From positions 1 through 11,549 of the forward strand of contig CANKEI010000033.1 of assembly GCA_947481115.1 (NCBI GenBank): 11,549 nt of DNA, given 5' to 3'. The notes beneath the pieces are model-generated. The model did not search any database. It saw nothing but the letters and a program-made list of their open reading frames with translations, and was not told the origin of the DNA. Origin of the DNA: a bacterium. Its GTDB lineage: Bacteria; Babelota; Babeliae; Babelales; JABDEC01. This document shows, in pieces, positions 5,616-11,549 of this stretch (the stretch's first letter is position 1; each line of letters starts with the position of its first letter). A program made the position numbers and the translations under genes.

Positions 5616-6934
5616 CTAAAATTATCCGCCGCTTACCTAAAGTTGTGTTGGCCGGTCGTATGAATGTCGGTAAATCGACACTATTTAATAGATTGGTTTC
5701 TAGCAATAAAAGCATGGCTTTTGACTATGCCGGAGTTACGCGAGATTTTATTTCTGATGTCACTAGCTGGCATGATGTAAAATTTGAGCTAATTGATTCT
5801 GGGGGCGTTTCTTTTGATAAAAATTTAGACCAGATCACCAAGCAAGTTGTTCAGATTGTCTATAAACTATTAGAAGATGCTGATATAAATGTCTTAGTTT
5901 GTGATGGTGCCGAGGGTGTAACAGCTGAGGATCGCGAATTAGTCCGCAGATTACGTAAATTAAATAAGCCTCTAATCTTAGCCGTTAATAAAACTGATGC
6001 TAAAGCCACTGAGCATAATAAGCATGATTTTTATGGTTTAGGTGTAGCGCAAACGCTTTTTATCTCAGCTGAGCACAGTTATGCCATTGGTGACCTATTA
6101 GACGCTATCGTGGCTGATTTGCATGATTTTAAAGCGCCAGATGAAATTGAACCAGCTTATCGTGTAGTATTATTGGGTAAACCCAATGTTGGTAAATCTT
6201 CACTTATGAATTTATTAACTAAAGAAGAACGGTCCATTGTAACGCCGCTAGCTGGTACAACGCGCGAGGCCATCGATACTAACGTTAATTTCTCGAAAGA
6301 GACCATTCGTTTAACTGATACGGCAGGTGTTCGGCGACCGCGTTCGATCAAAGAAGATTTAGAGCAGATGATGGTTAAAAGTAGCTTTAGAGCAGTAAAA
6401 CATTCTGACATTGTGCTTTTAATGATCGATGCTGCTGATAATGCGATTGCTGATCAAGAGCTAAAATTAGCTTTTTATACTTTTGAAGAGCATAAAGCAC
6501 TGATTATTTTATTAAATAAACAAGATTTAACGACCGAAGATTCGCAAGCGGATCTAGAACGTCGACTTTCAGAATATAACTATTTCTTTAAGAAAATCGA
6601 AAAGTTAGAAATATCTTGTTTAAATAAGAAAAATATTGGTAAAATTTTGCCGCTGGTGCATACGGTCTGGCAGCGTCAAAATCAGCGCTTTGATGATGCT
6701 GAACTTAAGCAGTTTTTTCAAGAATCGCTAGATCATAAGCCCTTATATCATAAAACTAATTTATTAATTATTCGTAATGTTAAACAGGTGCAAGTTGCAC
6801 CGTTAACTTTGGCGATGTATGTAAACGTACCAGAATGGTTTGGTAGCAGTCAGCTAAGCTTTTTTGAAAATTTATTACGGGCTAAGTATGATCTAAAGAG
6901 TGTACCTATTAGATTTGTGGTGCGTAAAGCTTAA
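5612..6934 (+). CDS. der: Ribosome assembly GTPase Der (EngA), two tandem G domains
   Basis: The protein has 440 residues, the usual length for the family. It is a cytoplasmic GTPase needed for maturation of the 50S subunit. The first G domain has GRMNVGKS (15-22), GVTR (41-44), DSGG (62-65) and NKTD (126-129). The second has GKPNVGKS (189-196), AGTTRE (214-219), DTAG (236-239) and NKQD (302-305). Residues from about 350 to the end form the KH-like domain unique to Der. Small departures are GRMN for the usual GRPN and DSGG for DTGG; neither removes an essential nucleotide ligand. ATG 5612 overlaps the stop of the dnaX -1 frame (ATGA), and no strong Shine-Dalgarno is visible, which favours translational coupling to the long DnaX form. 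Confidence 0.96.
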   Translation: MTKIIRRLPKVVLAGRMNVGKSTLFNRLVSSNKSMAFDYAGVTRDFISDVTSWHDVKFELIDSGGVSFDKNLDQITKQVVQIVYKLLEDADINVLVCDGAEGVTAEDRELVRRLRKLNKPLILAVNKTDAKATEHNKHDFYGLGVAQTLFISAEHSYAIGDLLDAIVADLHDFKAPDEIEPAYRVVLLGKPNVGKSSLMNLLTKEERSIVTPLAGTTREAIDTNVNFSKETIRLTDTAGVRRPRSIKEDLEQMMVKSSFRAVKHSDIVLLMIDAADNAIADQELKLAFYTFEEHKALIILLNKQDLTTEDSQADLERRLSEYNYFFKKIEKLEISCLNKKNIGKILPLVHTVWQRQNQRFDDAELKQFFQESLDHKPLYHKTNLLIIRNVKQVQVAPLTLAMYVNVPEWFGSSQLSFFENLLRAKYDLKSVPIRFVVRKA

Positions 6935-6964
6935 AGACTAGTATAAATTCTCAAAAATATGATA

Positions 6965-6996
6965 TTGTGACGGCTAAGTTTATAATTGTTTATAAT
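6965..6996 (+). promoter_or_regulatory. Possible promoter for hpf
   Basis: Two perfect TATAAT hexamers lie at 6981-6986 and 6991-6996, 10 nt apart, after a TTGTGA at 6965-6970. The spacing to the second one (20 nt) is long. The region is the 95-nt gap between der and hpf, so hpf may be transcribed independently, as expected for a starvation gene. Confidence 0.38.
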
Positions 6997-7029
6997 TTAG
7001 AGAGTTAACTAATATTTTTGGGAGAGAGT

Positions 7030-7368
7030 ATGGAAAAGCGTTTTGTTTTTAGACACATGGAACATTCAGATGCGATTGAAAATTATGCTAATGAAAAATT
7101 AGCTAAATTAGAGCGCGTATTGCATATCGAAGAACATGATCCAGTCAGAATAGACCTGATTATGACTGCTAACCGTGAACACCATCACCATGATATTGAT
7201 TTACATATTTCGGCTGCGCACGTTAATTTTGCCATCAAACGTGAAGGGCCAGAGCTCTATCTATTAATTGACCAAGTGATTGATATTGCCGTAGAAACTG
7301 TGCAAAAAGATCGCAAAGAACAGATTGACTCACTTAAAGAAGACAATCAATTTCGTAGAATCAAATAA
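7030..7368 (+). CDS. hpf: Ribosome hibernation promoting factor, short HPF type
   Basis: The protein has 112 residues. ATG 7030 with GGGAG (7020-7024) five nt upstream is preferred to a TTG at 7018 that overlaps this Shine-Dalgarno. It belongs to the HPF/YfiA (sigma-54 modulation) family, which binds the 30S decoding region and silences ribosomes under slow growth. Family features are an N-terminal RHMEHSDAIENYANEKLAKLER helix (8-29), central beta strands around VRIDLIM and DIDLHISAAHVNFAIK, and a C-terminal GPELYLLIDQVIDIAVETVQK helix (73-93), equivalent to the DMYAAID helix of E. coli HPF. An HHHH run (51-54) sits between strands. There is no long-HPF dimerisation domain. The gene converges with the minus-strand gene at 7370 with one base between stops. 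Confidence 0.9.
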   Translation: MEKRFVFRHMEHSDAIENYANEKLAKLERVLHIEEHDPVRIDLIMTANREHHHHDIDLHISAAHVNFAIKREGPELYLLIDQVIDIAVETVQKDRKEQIDSLKEDNQFRRIK

Positions 7369-7369
7369 G

Positions 7370-8014
7370 TTATTTGGTTTTTTCGAACCAAAACTCAAAG
7401 CAACCAGTTCGAAGATATAGCGGGCTAGTTGGAGTTTTCCGACTACATTCGGCAGTAATTACTGGTGTGCAAGCGAGTGAGAGCATTCTGGTTGTGCTAG
7501 TAGCTGACGGTACCATATCGCCTAAATCTATTGCCGCGCTGCCTGCTAAATCAGCTAATGTTGCATGTCTAGGGGCTATTGAAGTTACAATTGGCGAGAC
7601 TCTGGGGATTGTGACAGTGGTGCGCGCTCTCGATACAGCAGCAGTTGCAGCTGTTCTTCTGGCACGTTCCCAGCGCTCTCTCAAAAAAGCCATTTTTCTA
7701 TCGACATCCATTAACATGCTGGTACGCTTAAATATTCTGGCAACAGTAGCGTCAGCACGTTTTAATTTGCTTCTAGCATCAGAGCTTCTATCAGATGATT
7801 CGCCATCAGATGAGCCACTTTCACTACTAGCAAGCTCTTTTACGTTACCAAGTGAGGATGTACGAGAACGCATAGTGCCACCAACTAAAGCATGTAAGTC
7901 TCCAGATGAACTACTATTTGGAAAAACTGCCACGATATTATTAATATTAAATATCAAAATTACGAGCAGGCCAGTAGCTAAATTACGTAAGCTTAATTTT
8001 AGTGAGTTATGCAT
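7370..8014 (-). CDS. Exported Ser/Thr/Arg/Ala-rich protein of unknown function
   Basis: The protein has 214 residues. ATG 8014 has AGGA nine nt upstream on the minus strand. Residues 1-30 form a signal peptide or anchor (basic NSLKLSLRN, then LATGLLVILIFNINNIVAVF). A low-complexity Ser-rich linker (PNSSSSGD at 32-39; SSESGSSDGESSDRSSD at 63-79) is followed by a basic helical stretch with MDVDRKMAFLRERWERARR at about 102-120, which could form a coiled coil, and a Thr/Ala-rich tail with three Cys (182, 190, 205). I recognise no family. The complementary strand is also open for over 200 codons, so the strand choice rests on the signal peptide, the Shine-Dalgarno and the linker. Its base composition looks richer in G and C than its neighbours. 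Confidence 0.65.
   Translation of the reverse strand: MHNSLKLSLRNLATGLLVILIFNINNIVAVFPNSSSSGDLHALVGGTMRSRTSSLGNVKELASSESGSSDGESSDRSSDARSKLKRADATVARIFKRTSMLMDVDRKMAFLRERWERARRTAATAAVSRARTTVTIPRVSPIVTSIAPRHATLADLAGSAAIDLGDMVPSATSTTRMLSLACTPVITAECSRKTPTSPLYLRTGCFEFWFEKTK
7373..7392. repeat. Inverted repeat at the hpf / 7370 convergent junction
   Basis: TTTGGTT (7373-7379) and AACCAAA (7386-7392) are perfect complements around a 6-nt loop. It lies directly after the hpf stop (7366-7368) and covers the final codons of the opposite gene, touching its stop (7370-7372). It may act as a two-way transcript end, but no clear T-run follows in either direction. Confidence 0.5.
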
Positions 8015-8098
8015 ATATAAAGATCCTGTGACTTTCTAAAAGCGATATATTTAAGATTTATTCTGATTTAAAACTTAACAGAGTTTACAAGAAATATC

Positions 8099-8139
8099 TA
8101 AAAAATAAAAGCGCGCTAGCGATTAAGTGTTAGCACGCT
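8099..8139 (-). terminator. Intrinsic terminator of the dsbD-like gene
   Basis: Read on the minus strand, AGCGTGCTA and TAGCGCGCT (plus positions 8131-8139 and 8110-8118) form a nine-bp stem with one G-U pair and a 12-nt loop. TTTTATTTTTT follows immediately. On the plus strand the wobble becomes a C-A mismatch and there is no T-run, so it is oriented for the gene ending at 8161. Confidence 0.85.
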
Positions 8140-8143
8140 AAGT

Positions 8144-8170
8144 TTTAAATTTAGAAAAATTTAATTTAAA
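8144..8170. repeat. AT-only inverted repeat at the dsbD-like stop
   Basis: TTTAAATT (8144-8151) and AATTTAAA (8163-8170) are perfect complements with an 11-nt loop. The right arm and loop cover the stop codon (8161-8163). Being AT-only in AT-rich DNA, it is weak evidence alone, but it adds to a pattern at several gene ends. Confidence 0.4.
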
Positions 8171-9639
8171 GATAGTTGAACAGTTACTAGAGCTTGCTGG
8201 ATTTCACTGTCAGTTTTTTCTAATAAATTGCTAGTATGGCGCATGATTAAATGTTCTGTTTTTGGTTCAAGTATTAAAATCGTAGGCACGCCGATAATAT
8301 TATATTTTTGATTCAAGCTGGCATATGGTTCAGATTGTGGATCGGTAGCATTAACTTTTAAAATTACAAAATTTTCAGATAATAGATCGATTAATTGAGC
8401 ATTATGAAATAATTTACGATCTAGTTTTTTGCAAAGTGAACACCAGTCGGCGCCAATATCGATTAGTAACTGTTTTTTATTAGCGATCGCAAATCTGCGG
8501 GCAATTTGATAATTAGTCTGGGTTGGCAATTCTGGTAAATTTTGTTGCGTGGGAGTAATGGGAGTAATTAGTTTAGCGAAATATGGTACAAAAGGGATTA
8601 AATTATTTAAGAAATATAAGCTCATGATAATTAGCAACCAGCCAAATATTTTTTTGATTGTAATCATCCACATGCCAGCCCTAGGCAATAAATTCATGGC
8701 ATTCGAAAAAGTTCCAATTAAGACTAGTGGCGTACTTAAACCTAAGCCAAAAGTAAATAGTAATATAAATCCCAAGAATTTATTAGCTAGCGTGGCCACA
8801 ATAGTTAGCAATAGTGCTAGTCCAGGAGATAAGCATGGTGAAGCGACCGTGCCGCTAATTACACCAAATGAAAACGCTGAAAGTAACGAGCCAGCTTTAG
8901 GGTTTTTATTATTGATTTGTAAAAATCTGGGAATATAAATTTCGTACCAACCGAACATCGATCCGGCCATATAAAGTAACTGAGCGATCACAATTAACAC
9001 AAATACTGGGTGGCTAGCCAAGCTGCCAAATAATTGTCCTGAAGTTGCGGCTACTAGTCCCATAATGGCAAAAGTTAGTGATAAACCAGTGGCATAGGCT
9101 AGCGATAGTAAAAAACTAAAGCTTAAGGAGCGCGATTTTTGAGTTTGTAGCGCACCAACCGTTAATGGTATAACTGGATAAATACAGGGGGTTAAACTCA
9201 TTAATAATCCTAAAAAAAATACTGAGATTAGACGAGCAGTTTGAGAAATATGTTCACTGCGTAATCTGCCCTGTACCCAGTTACTTAATCCATGAAAAAA
9301 TTCCCAAATATTACTAGTCCAACTTTTAGACTTAGTTGTTTTAGGTTGTGATGTTTGTTGTGTGGAACTATCTTCTGAATTACTTTGATTTAAAATTTCG
9401 GTACTAGCTAGTTGTTCATGATCTGCTTTAACAGATAGTTGTGTATTTTGAATCCCAGGATTAATATGAGAGGTGTTTATTTCGATTGGTGCCACAATAT
9501 TTTGGTCAGCACAGTGGGTTAAGATACTAGTGCTTGCTAGATTAAATATTAAAACTAAATTTATAATTAGCTTAAGTAGGCTTAAGTTTTGGGGGTTTTT
9601 AAAATTAAATAGTTTTTTTAATAATTTTTGATTTACCAT
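8161..9639 (-). CDS. dsbD: DsbD-like thiol:disulfide transporter with CcdA core and thioredoxin domain
   Basis: The protein has 492 residues. It is expected to carry electrons from cytoplasmic thioredoxin across the inner membrane to periplasmic dithiol proteins. Residues about 20-42 form an N-terminal signal or anchor, then a Ser/Gln/Thr-rich linker reaches about 110. The membrane core (about 135-350) has the two redox Cys: C152 in LTPCIYPVIPLT and C269 in VASPCLSPGLA. The C-terminal thioredoxin-like domain has WCSLCKK (C400, C403) and a cis-Pro loop GVPT (450-453). The N-terminal Ig-like nDsbD domain of E. coli DsbD is absent, replaced by the linker, so the partner that takes electrons from the thioredoxin domain is unknown. 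No clear Shine-Dalgarno precedes ATG 9639. A good terminator follows the gene. Confidence 0.92.
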   Translation of the reverse strand: MVNQKLLKKLFNFKNPQNLSLLKLIINLVLIFNLASTSILTHCADQNIVAPIEINTSHINPGIQNTQLSVKADHEQLASTEILNQSNSEDSSTQQTSQPKTTKSKSWTSNIWEFFHGLSNWVQGRLRSEHISQTARLISVFFLGLLMSLTPCIYPVIPLTVGALQTQKSRSLSFSFLLSLAYATGLSLTFAIMGLVAATSGQLFGSLASHPVFVLIVIAQLLYMAGSMFGWYEIYIPRFLQINNKNPKAGSLLSAFSFGVISGTVASPCLSPGLALLLTIVATLANKFLGFILLFTFGLGLSTPLVLIGTFSNAMNLLPRAGMWMITIKKIFGWLLIIMSLYFLNNLIPFVPYFAKLITPITPTQQNLPELPTQTNYQIARRFAIANKKQLLIDIGADWCSLCKKLDRKLFHNAQLIDLLSENFVILKVNATDPQSEPYASLNQKYNIIGVPTILILEPKTEHLIMRHTSNLLEKTDSEIQQALVTVQLSLN

Positions 9640-9770
9640 AAGTTTAGGATTTCGAGTTTTAAATTTTTTAAAATTTATTTTAAATTTAGATTTATTTTTT
9701 TATTTTTATATTTAAAATTATAGATATTTTATGATATTTGCCTAGTTTATCTATTGGAGAACTAAATTTT

Positions 9771-9846
9771 GGGGCTGTAGCTCAGTTGGTAGAGCGCATG
9801 GATGGCATTCATGAGGTCAGCGGTTCGACCCCGCTCAGCTCCACCA
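9771..9846 (+). tRNA. tRNA-Ala, anticodon GGC
   Basis: This is a complete 76-nt cloverleaf. Acceptor GGGGCTG pairs with CAGCTCC including the G3-U70 wobble (9773 with 9840) that identifies alanine tRNAs. The D arm is GCTC...GAGC. The anticodon stem CATGG/TCATG carries loop ATGGCAT, giving anticodon GGC. The T arm is AGCGG-TTCGACC-CCGCT. The discriminator is A and CCA is encoded (9844-9846). Confidence 0.98.
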
Positions 9847-9848
9847 GT

Positions 9849-9865
9849 CATTCGTTACACGAATG
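9849..9865. repeat. 7-bp hairpin just after the tRNA
   Basis: CATTCGT (9849-9855) and ACGAATG (9859-9865) pair perfectly around TAC, three nt after the CCA end. A second small GC-rich dyad follows (CTGG 9867-9870 with CCAG 9875-9878). It may stop or process the tRNA transcript, although there is no T-run. Confidence 0.5.
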
Positions 9866-9931
9866 CCTGGCAGGCCAGTGTCTCTAAAGATCTATATTTT
9901 ATAGCCATAAGAGCAGGCCAGTTTCTAAAAT

Positions 9932-11152
9932 TTAACCCATCTTTTTCTTTAATATCCCAATTGTTTCTAAACTAACTAAATCTTGCCAGCTTAAAAAAGT
10001 GCCATAAGTGCGTTTTTCAGTCTCATTACCAGCGTAAATTACGTAGCCGTCGAGCATTGGTTTAGGATTAGTTTGCTCTGGATCATGTTCTGCTTTTTGC
10101 CAAAATTTAATTTCGTCAAAAGCGTTTTGCGTGGGAGTCATGCGCGATTTAATTTCGATGGGGATTAATTTATTTGATTTTTCGATTACACAGTCGATTT
10201 CATGACCAGTTTTATCGCGTAAAAAATAAATATTAGGCTGCCTGCTAGCATTATGATAAAGCTTCACGATCTCAGTCACAATTAAAGATTCGATTAAATT
10301 GCCCCGATAAACGCTTAATTTAAGATCGTCCACCGCCTCAATTCCCAATAAATAAGCTGCTAGGCCGGTATCATAGAAGAATAATTTAGGCGCTTTAATT
10401 AAGCGTCGGGTAAATTGTGTTGAGTATGGTTGTAGCTGAAAAATAATAAACGAAGTTTCTAAGATCGAAAGCCAGGCTCTGGCAGTTACTACGTTAATAT
10501 CAGCGTCATTAGCCAAAGAACTATAATTTACCACTTGTCCGATACGAGCAGCACATAATTTCATAAATTTGATAAAAGTTGCTAAATTTTGCACATTTTG
10601 CAGATCACGCACATCGCGTTCCACATAAGTTTTAGAGTAGTTAAAATAAAAATCATACGAACTTAATTTCTGATTCACAAATAATTCGGGATATTCACCC
10701 TTAAAGACTAGTTCTTCAATGCTAGTTGGTAATAATTGGGCAGATTTTAATTCACCGATGGTTAATGGTAATAAAGTTGTAATCGCGATTCTGCCGGCTA
10801 AGGTTTGGCTAATCGCTTGGTTCATGAGAAAATTTTGGGAACCAGTTAAGATAAAATATCCAGGGCGACGATTTTCATCAACGATTAATTGAATATAGGA
10901 TAATAGCTCTGGCACATGTTGAAATTCATCTAAAATTATTCCAAATTCGTTTTTGTGTAACTCTAAAAAACCTTTGGGATCTTGTTTAGCATCATCTCTT
11001 AAGCTGAGGTCTTCGAGCGATAAATATTTATATTTTCTGAAAATAGCTTTACTTAAGGTTGTTTTACCAGATTGGCGCGGTCCCAAGATAGCTACTACCG
11101 GAAATGTTTCAGCTAAACGTATAATCGTATCAGTCAAATTACGTTTAATCAT
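9932..11152 (-). CDS. AAA+ ATPase with C-terminal DUF4143 (AAA_14 family)
   Basis: The protein has 406 residues. Walker A is GPRQSGKTT (24-32), Walker B IILDEFQ (72-78), and a sensor-like ILTGSQNF lies at 101-108. TLAGRI and LLPLTIGEL (118-135) are hallmark motifs of this ATPase family. The second half is DUF4143: YVERDVRDL (176-184), a winged-helix-like stretch around 195-235, FFYDTGLAAYLLG (258-270) and GNLIESLIV. It ends in a PD-(D/E)xK-like pattern, HEIDCVIE then PIEIKSR (E318, D320, E333, K335), seen in many members. These proteins are common, often variably present, and their biological job is not established; nuclease, toxin-antitoxin or regulatory roles have been guessed. The start has only a weak upstream GGA. 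A candidate TTGACA promoter lies upstream. Confidence 0.93.
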   Translation of the reverse strand: MIKRNLTDTIIRLAETFPVVAILGPRQSGKTTLSKAIFRKYKYLSLEDLSLRDDAKQDPKGFLELHKNEFGIILDEFQHVPELLSYIQLIVDENRRPGYFILTGSQNFLMNQAISQTLAGRIAITTLLPLTIGELKSAQLLPTSIEELVFKGEYPELFVNQKLSSYDFYFNYSKTYVERDVRDLQNVQNLATFIKFMKLCAARIGQVVNYSSLANDADINVVTARAWLSILETSFIIFQLQPYSTQFTRRLIKAPKLFFYDTGLAAYLLGIEAVDDLKLSVYRGNLIESLIVTEIVKLYHNASRQPNIYFLRDKTGHEIDCVIEKSNKLIPIEIKSRMTPTQNAFDEIKFWQKAEHDPEQTNPKPMLDGYVIYAGNETEKRTYGTFLSWQDLVSLETIGILKKKMG

Positions 11153-11194
11153 GATTTTTAGAGTTCCGCAAGATTTTTTATAGATCTTAAAATT

Positions 11195-11223
11195 TTAGAT
11201 ATTTTAAAAGATTTAATTGTCAA
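11195..11223 (-). promoter_or_regulatory. Candidate sigma70 promoter for the AAA+/DUF4143 gene
   Basis: On the minus strand there is a perfect TTGACA -35 (plus 11218-11223), a 16-17 nt spacer and TATCTA(A) as a moderate -10 near 11195-11201. The start codon is about 45 nt further on. Confidence 0.5.
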
Positions 11224-11228
11224 CATTG

Positions 11229-11260
11229 GACAAATCATATAGTGCGTTAATAGATTTGTC
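11229..11260. repeat. 8-bp inverted repeat upstream of the ATPase promoter
   Basis: GACAAATC (11229-11236) and GATTTGTC (11253-11260) are exact complements, 16 nt apart. The position just upstream of the TTGACA box suits a regulator site, and no known operator is matched. Confidence 0.35.
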
Positions 11261-11396
11261 TATAATTAAATTTTTAATTGTTTTAAACTCCCTAGGTAAG
11301 CCACTTTTTAGCCAAATAACTCAAATTTTTACTCCAAAAAATAGCTTCGTGATATCTCGACCCAATCGCTATTTGCAACAAAAACCAATCAAACTA

Positions 11397-11427
11397 TTTA
11401 CTCTCTCTCTCTCAGTTAAGCTATAAT
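11397..11427 (+). promoter_or_regulatory. Candidate promoter of the right-edge gene, with CT repeat in its spacer
   Basis: A perfect TATAAT -10 is at 11422-11427. The best -35 is TTTACT (11397-11402) or TTACTC one base on, 18-19 nt away. The spacer contains the CT run at 11401-11413. The leader to the ATG at 11499 is about 65 nt. Confidence 0.5.
11401..11413 (+). repeat. CT dinucleotide microsatellite
   Basis: Six and a half CT units lie between the proposed -35 and -10 boxes. Two-base slippage would change promoter spacing. Confidence 0.85.
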
Positions 11428-11498
11428 TACTACTAGAGATTAATAGGTTTAGCGCGATTTGCGAATGATAGACCGTTTCTAGCAGCTAAGGAGGTTAT

Positions 11499-11549
11499 AT
11501 GAAAAAAGCGGTGTTTTTAATGATAAGTGTTTTCTTTATAGGTTCGGTA
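11499..11549 (+). CDS. N-terminus of a secreted or membrane protein (runs off the window)
   Basis: ATG 11499 follows a perfect TAAGGAGGT Shine-Dalgarno (11487-11495). The 17 visible codons read MKKAVFLMISVFFIGSV, a basic start and hydrophobic core typical of a signal peptide. The mature part is not in the window, so the product is unknown. The strong Shine-Dalgarno suggests high translation. Confidence 0.75.
   Translation, partial: MKKAVFLMISVFFIGSV

Larger units (their letters stand above)
11153..11498. other. 346-nt divergent intergenic region
   Basis: The region lies between the minus-strand ATPase start and the plus-strand gene at 11499. It holds candidate promoters for both, two inverted repeats (11229-11260; an AT-only one at 11264-11279) and a CT dinucleotide repeat. 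I see no convincing coding sequence; a 69-codon frame at 11217-11426 begins with TTG and has no Shine-Dalgarno or domain character. Confidence 0.6.

Noticed and set aside
6157..6411. 84-codon minus-strand frame inside der
   Set aside because: It is a shadow of the second G domain.
8549..8938. 129-codon plus-strand frame inside the dsbD-like gene
   Set aside because: It is antisense to membrane segments and the C269 motif, with no Shine-Dalgarno.
7964..9922. 12-base match GAGCAGGCCAGT at 7964-7975 and 9911-9922 as a possible mobile-element trace
   Set aside because: Exact 12-mers recur by chance in 11.5 kb, one copy is inside a signal-peptide coding region, and no flanking similarity extends it.
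10953..11183. 76-codon plus-strand frame over the ATPase Walker A region
   Set aside because: It is antisense to a conserved motif and not protein-like.
11217..11426. 69-codon frame before the right-edge gene
   Set aside because: It starts with TTG, has no ribosome site, and overlaps the proposed promoters and repeats.
1..11549. CRISPR array, transposon ends or a multi-gene defence system
   Set aside because: No regularly spaced direct repeats, transposase motifs or effector-type gene clusters are visible; the only defence-like candidate is the single AAA+/DUF4143 gene.

Overview
The window is low-GC bacterial DNA with short intergenic gaps and genes on both strands. The gene content (SRP RNA just upstream of dnaX, Der, a short HPF, a DsbD-type thiol transporter, a NagZ-type GH3 enzyme, several signal-peptide proteins and a Lys/Arg/Ala/Val-repeat histone H1-like protein) suggests a Gram-negative bacterium. 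It probably lives in close association with a eukaryotic host. Candidatus Dependentiae (TM6/Babeliae) or a similar intracellular lineage is my best guess, from overall flavour and the Hc2/H1-like protein; nothing in the window proves the phylum.

Layout. 1-409 (+) holds the end of an unrecognised protein and a short, apparently frame-broken ORF. 443-2518 (-) holds two exported enzymes probably acting on peptidoglycan: a lysozyme-fold-like secreted protein and a membrane-anchored GH3/NagZ. 2712-3641 (+) holds a small exported acidic protein and the histone-like protein, which has a structured leader. 3706-3788 is the small bacterial SRP RNA, followed by dnaX, der and hpf (all +). 7370-9639 (-) holds an unrecognised exported Ser/Arg-rich protein and a DsbD-like protein with its own good intrinsic terminator. 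A tRNA-Ala(GGC) at 9771-9846 (+) is followed by an AAA+/DUF4143 ATPase (-). The right edge (+) starts a new secreted protein behind a perfect Shine-Dalgarno and a promoter whose spacer is a CT repeat.

The most striking feature is dnaX. Its zero frame stops at 5014-5016, just after a run of ten A (4992-5001). The -1 frame is open from that run to 5615 and encodes a recognisable DnaX tau-type C-terminal domain. The locus therefore looks built to make a short gamma-like protein (378 aa) and a long tau-like protein (about 578 aa) by ribosomal frameshifting or transcriptional slippage, as in E. coli and Thermus. The tau-frame stop overlaps the der start (ATGA), which could couple Der translation to production of the long form.

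How the genes fit together: SRP RNA, DnaX, Der and HPF form a core replication, translocation and ribosome block. NagZ, the lysozyme-like protein and DsbD act on or beyond the cytoplasmic membrane. I found no CRISPR array, transposase, phage module or recognisable defence system apart from the single AAA+/DUF4143 gene, whose function is not settled.
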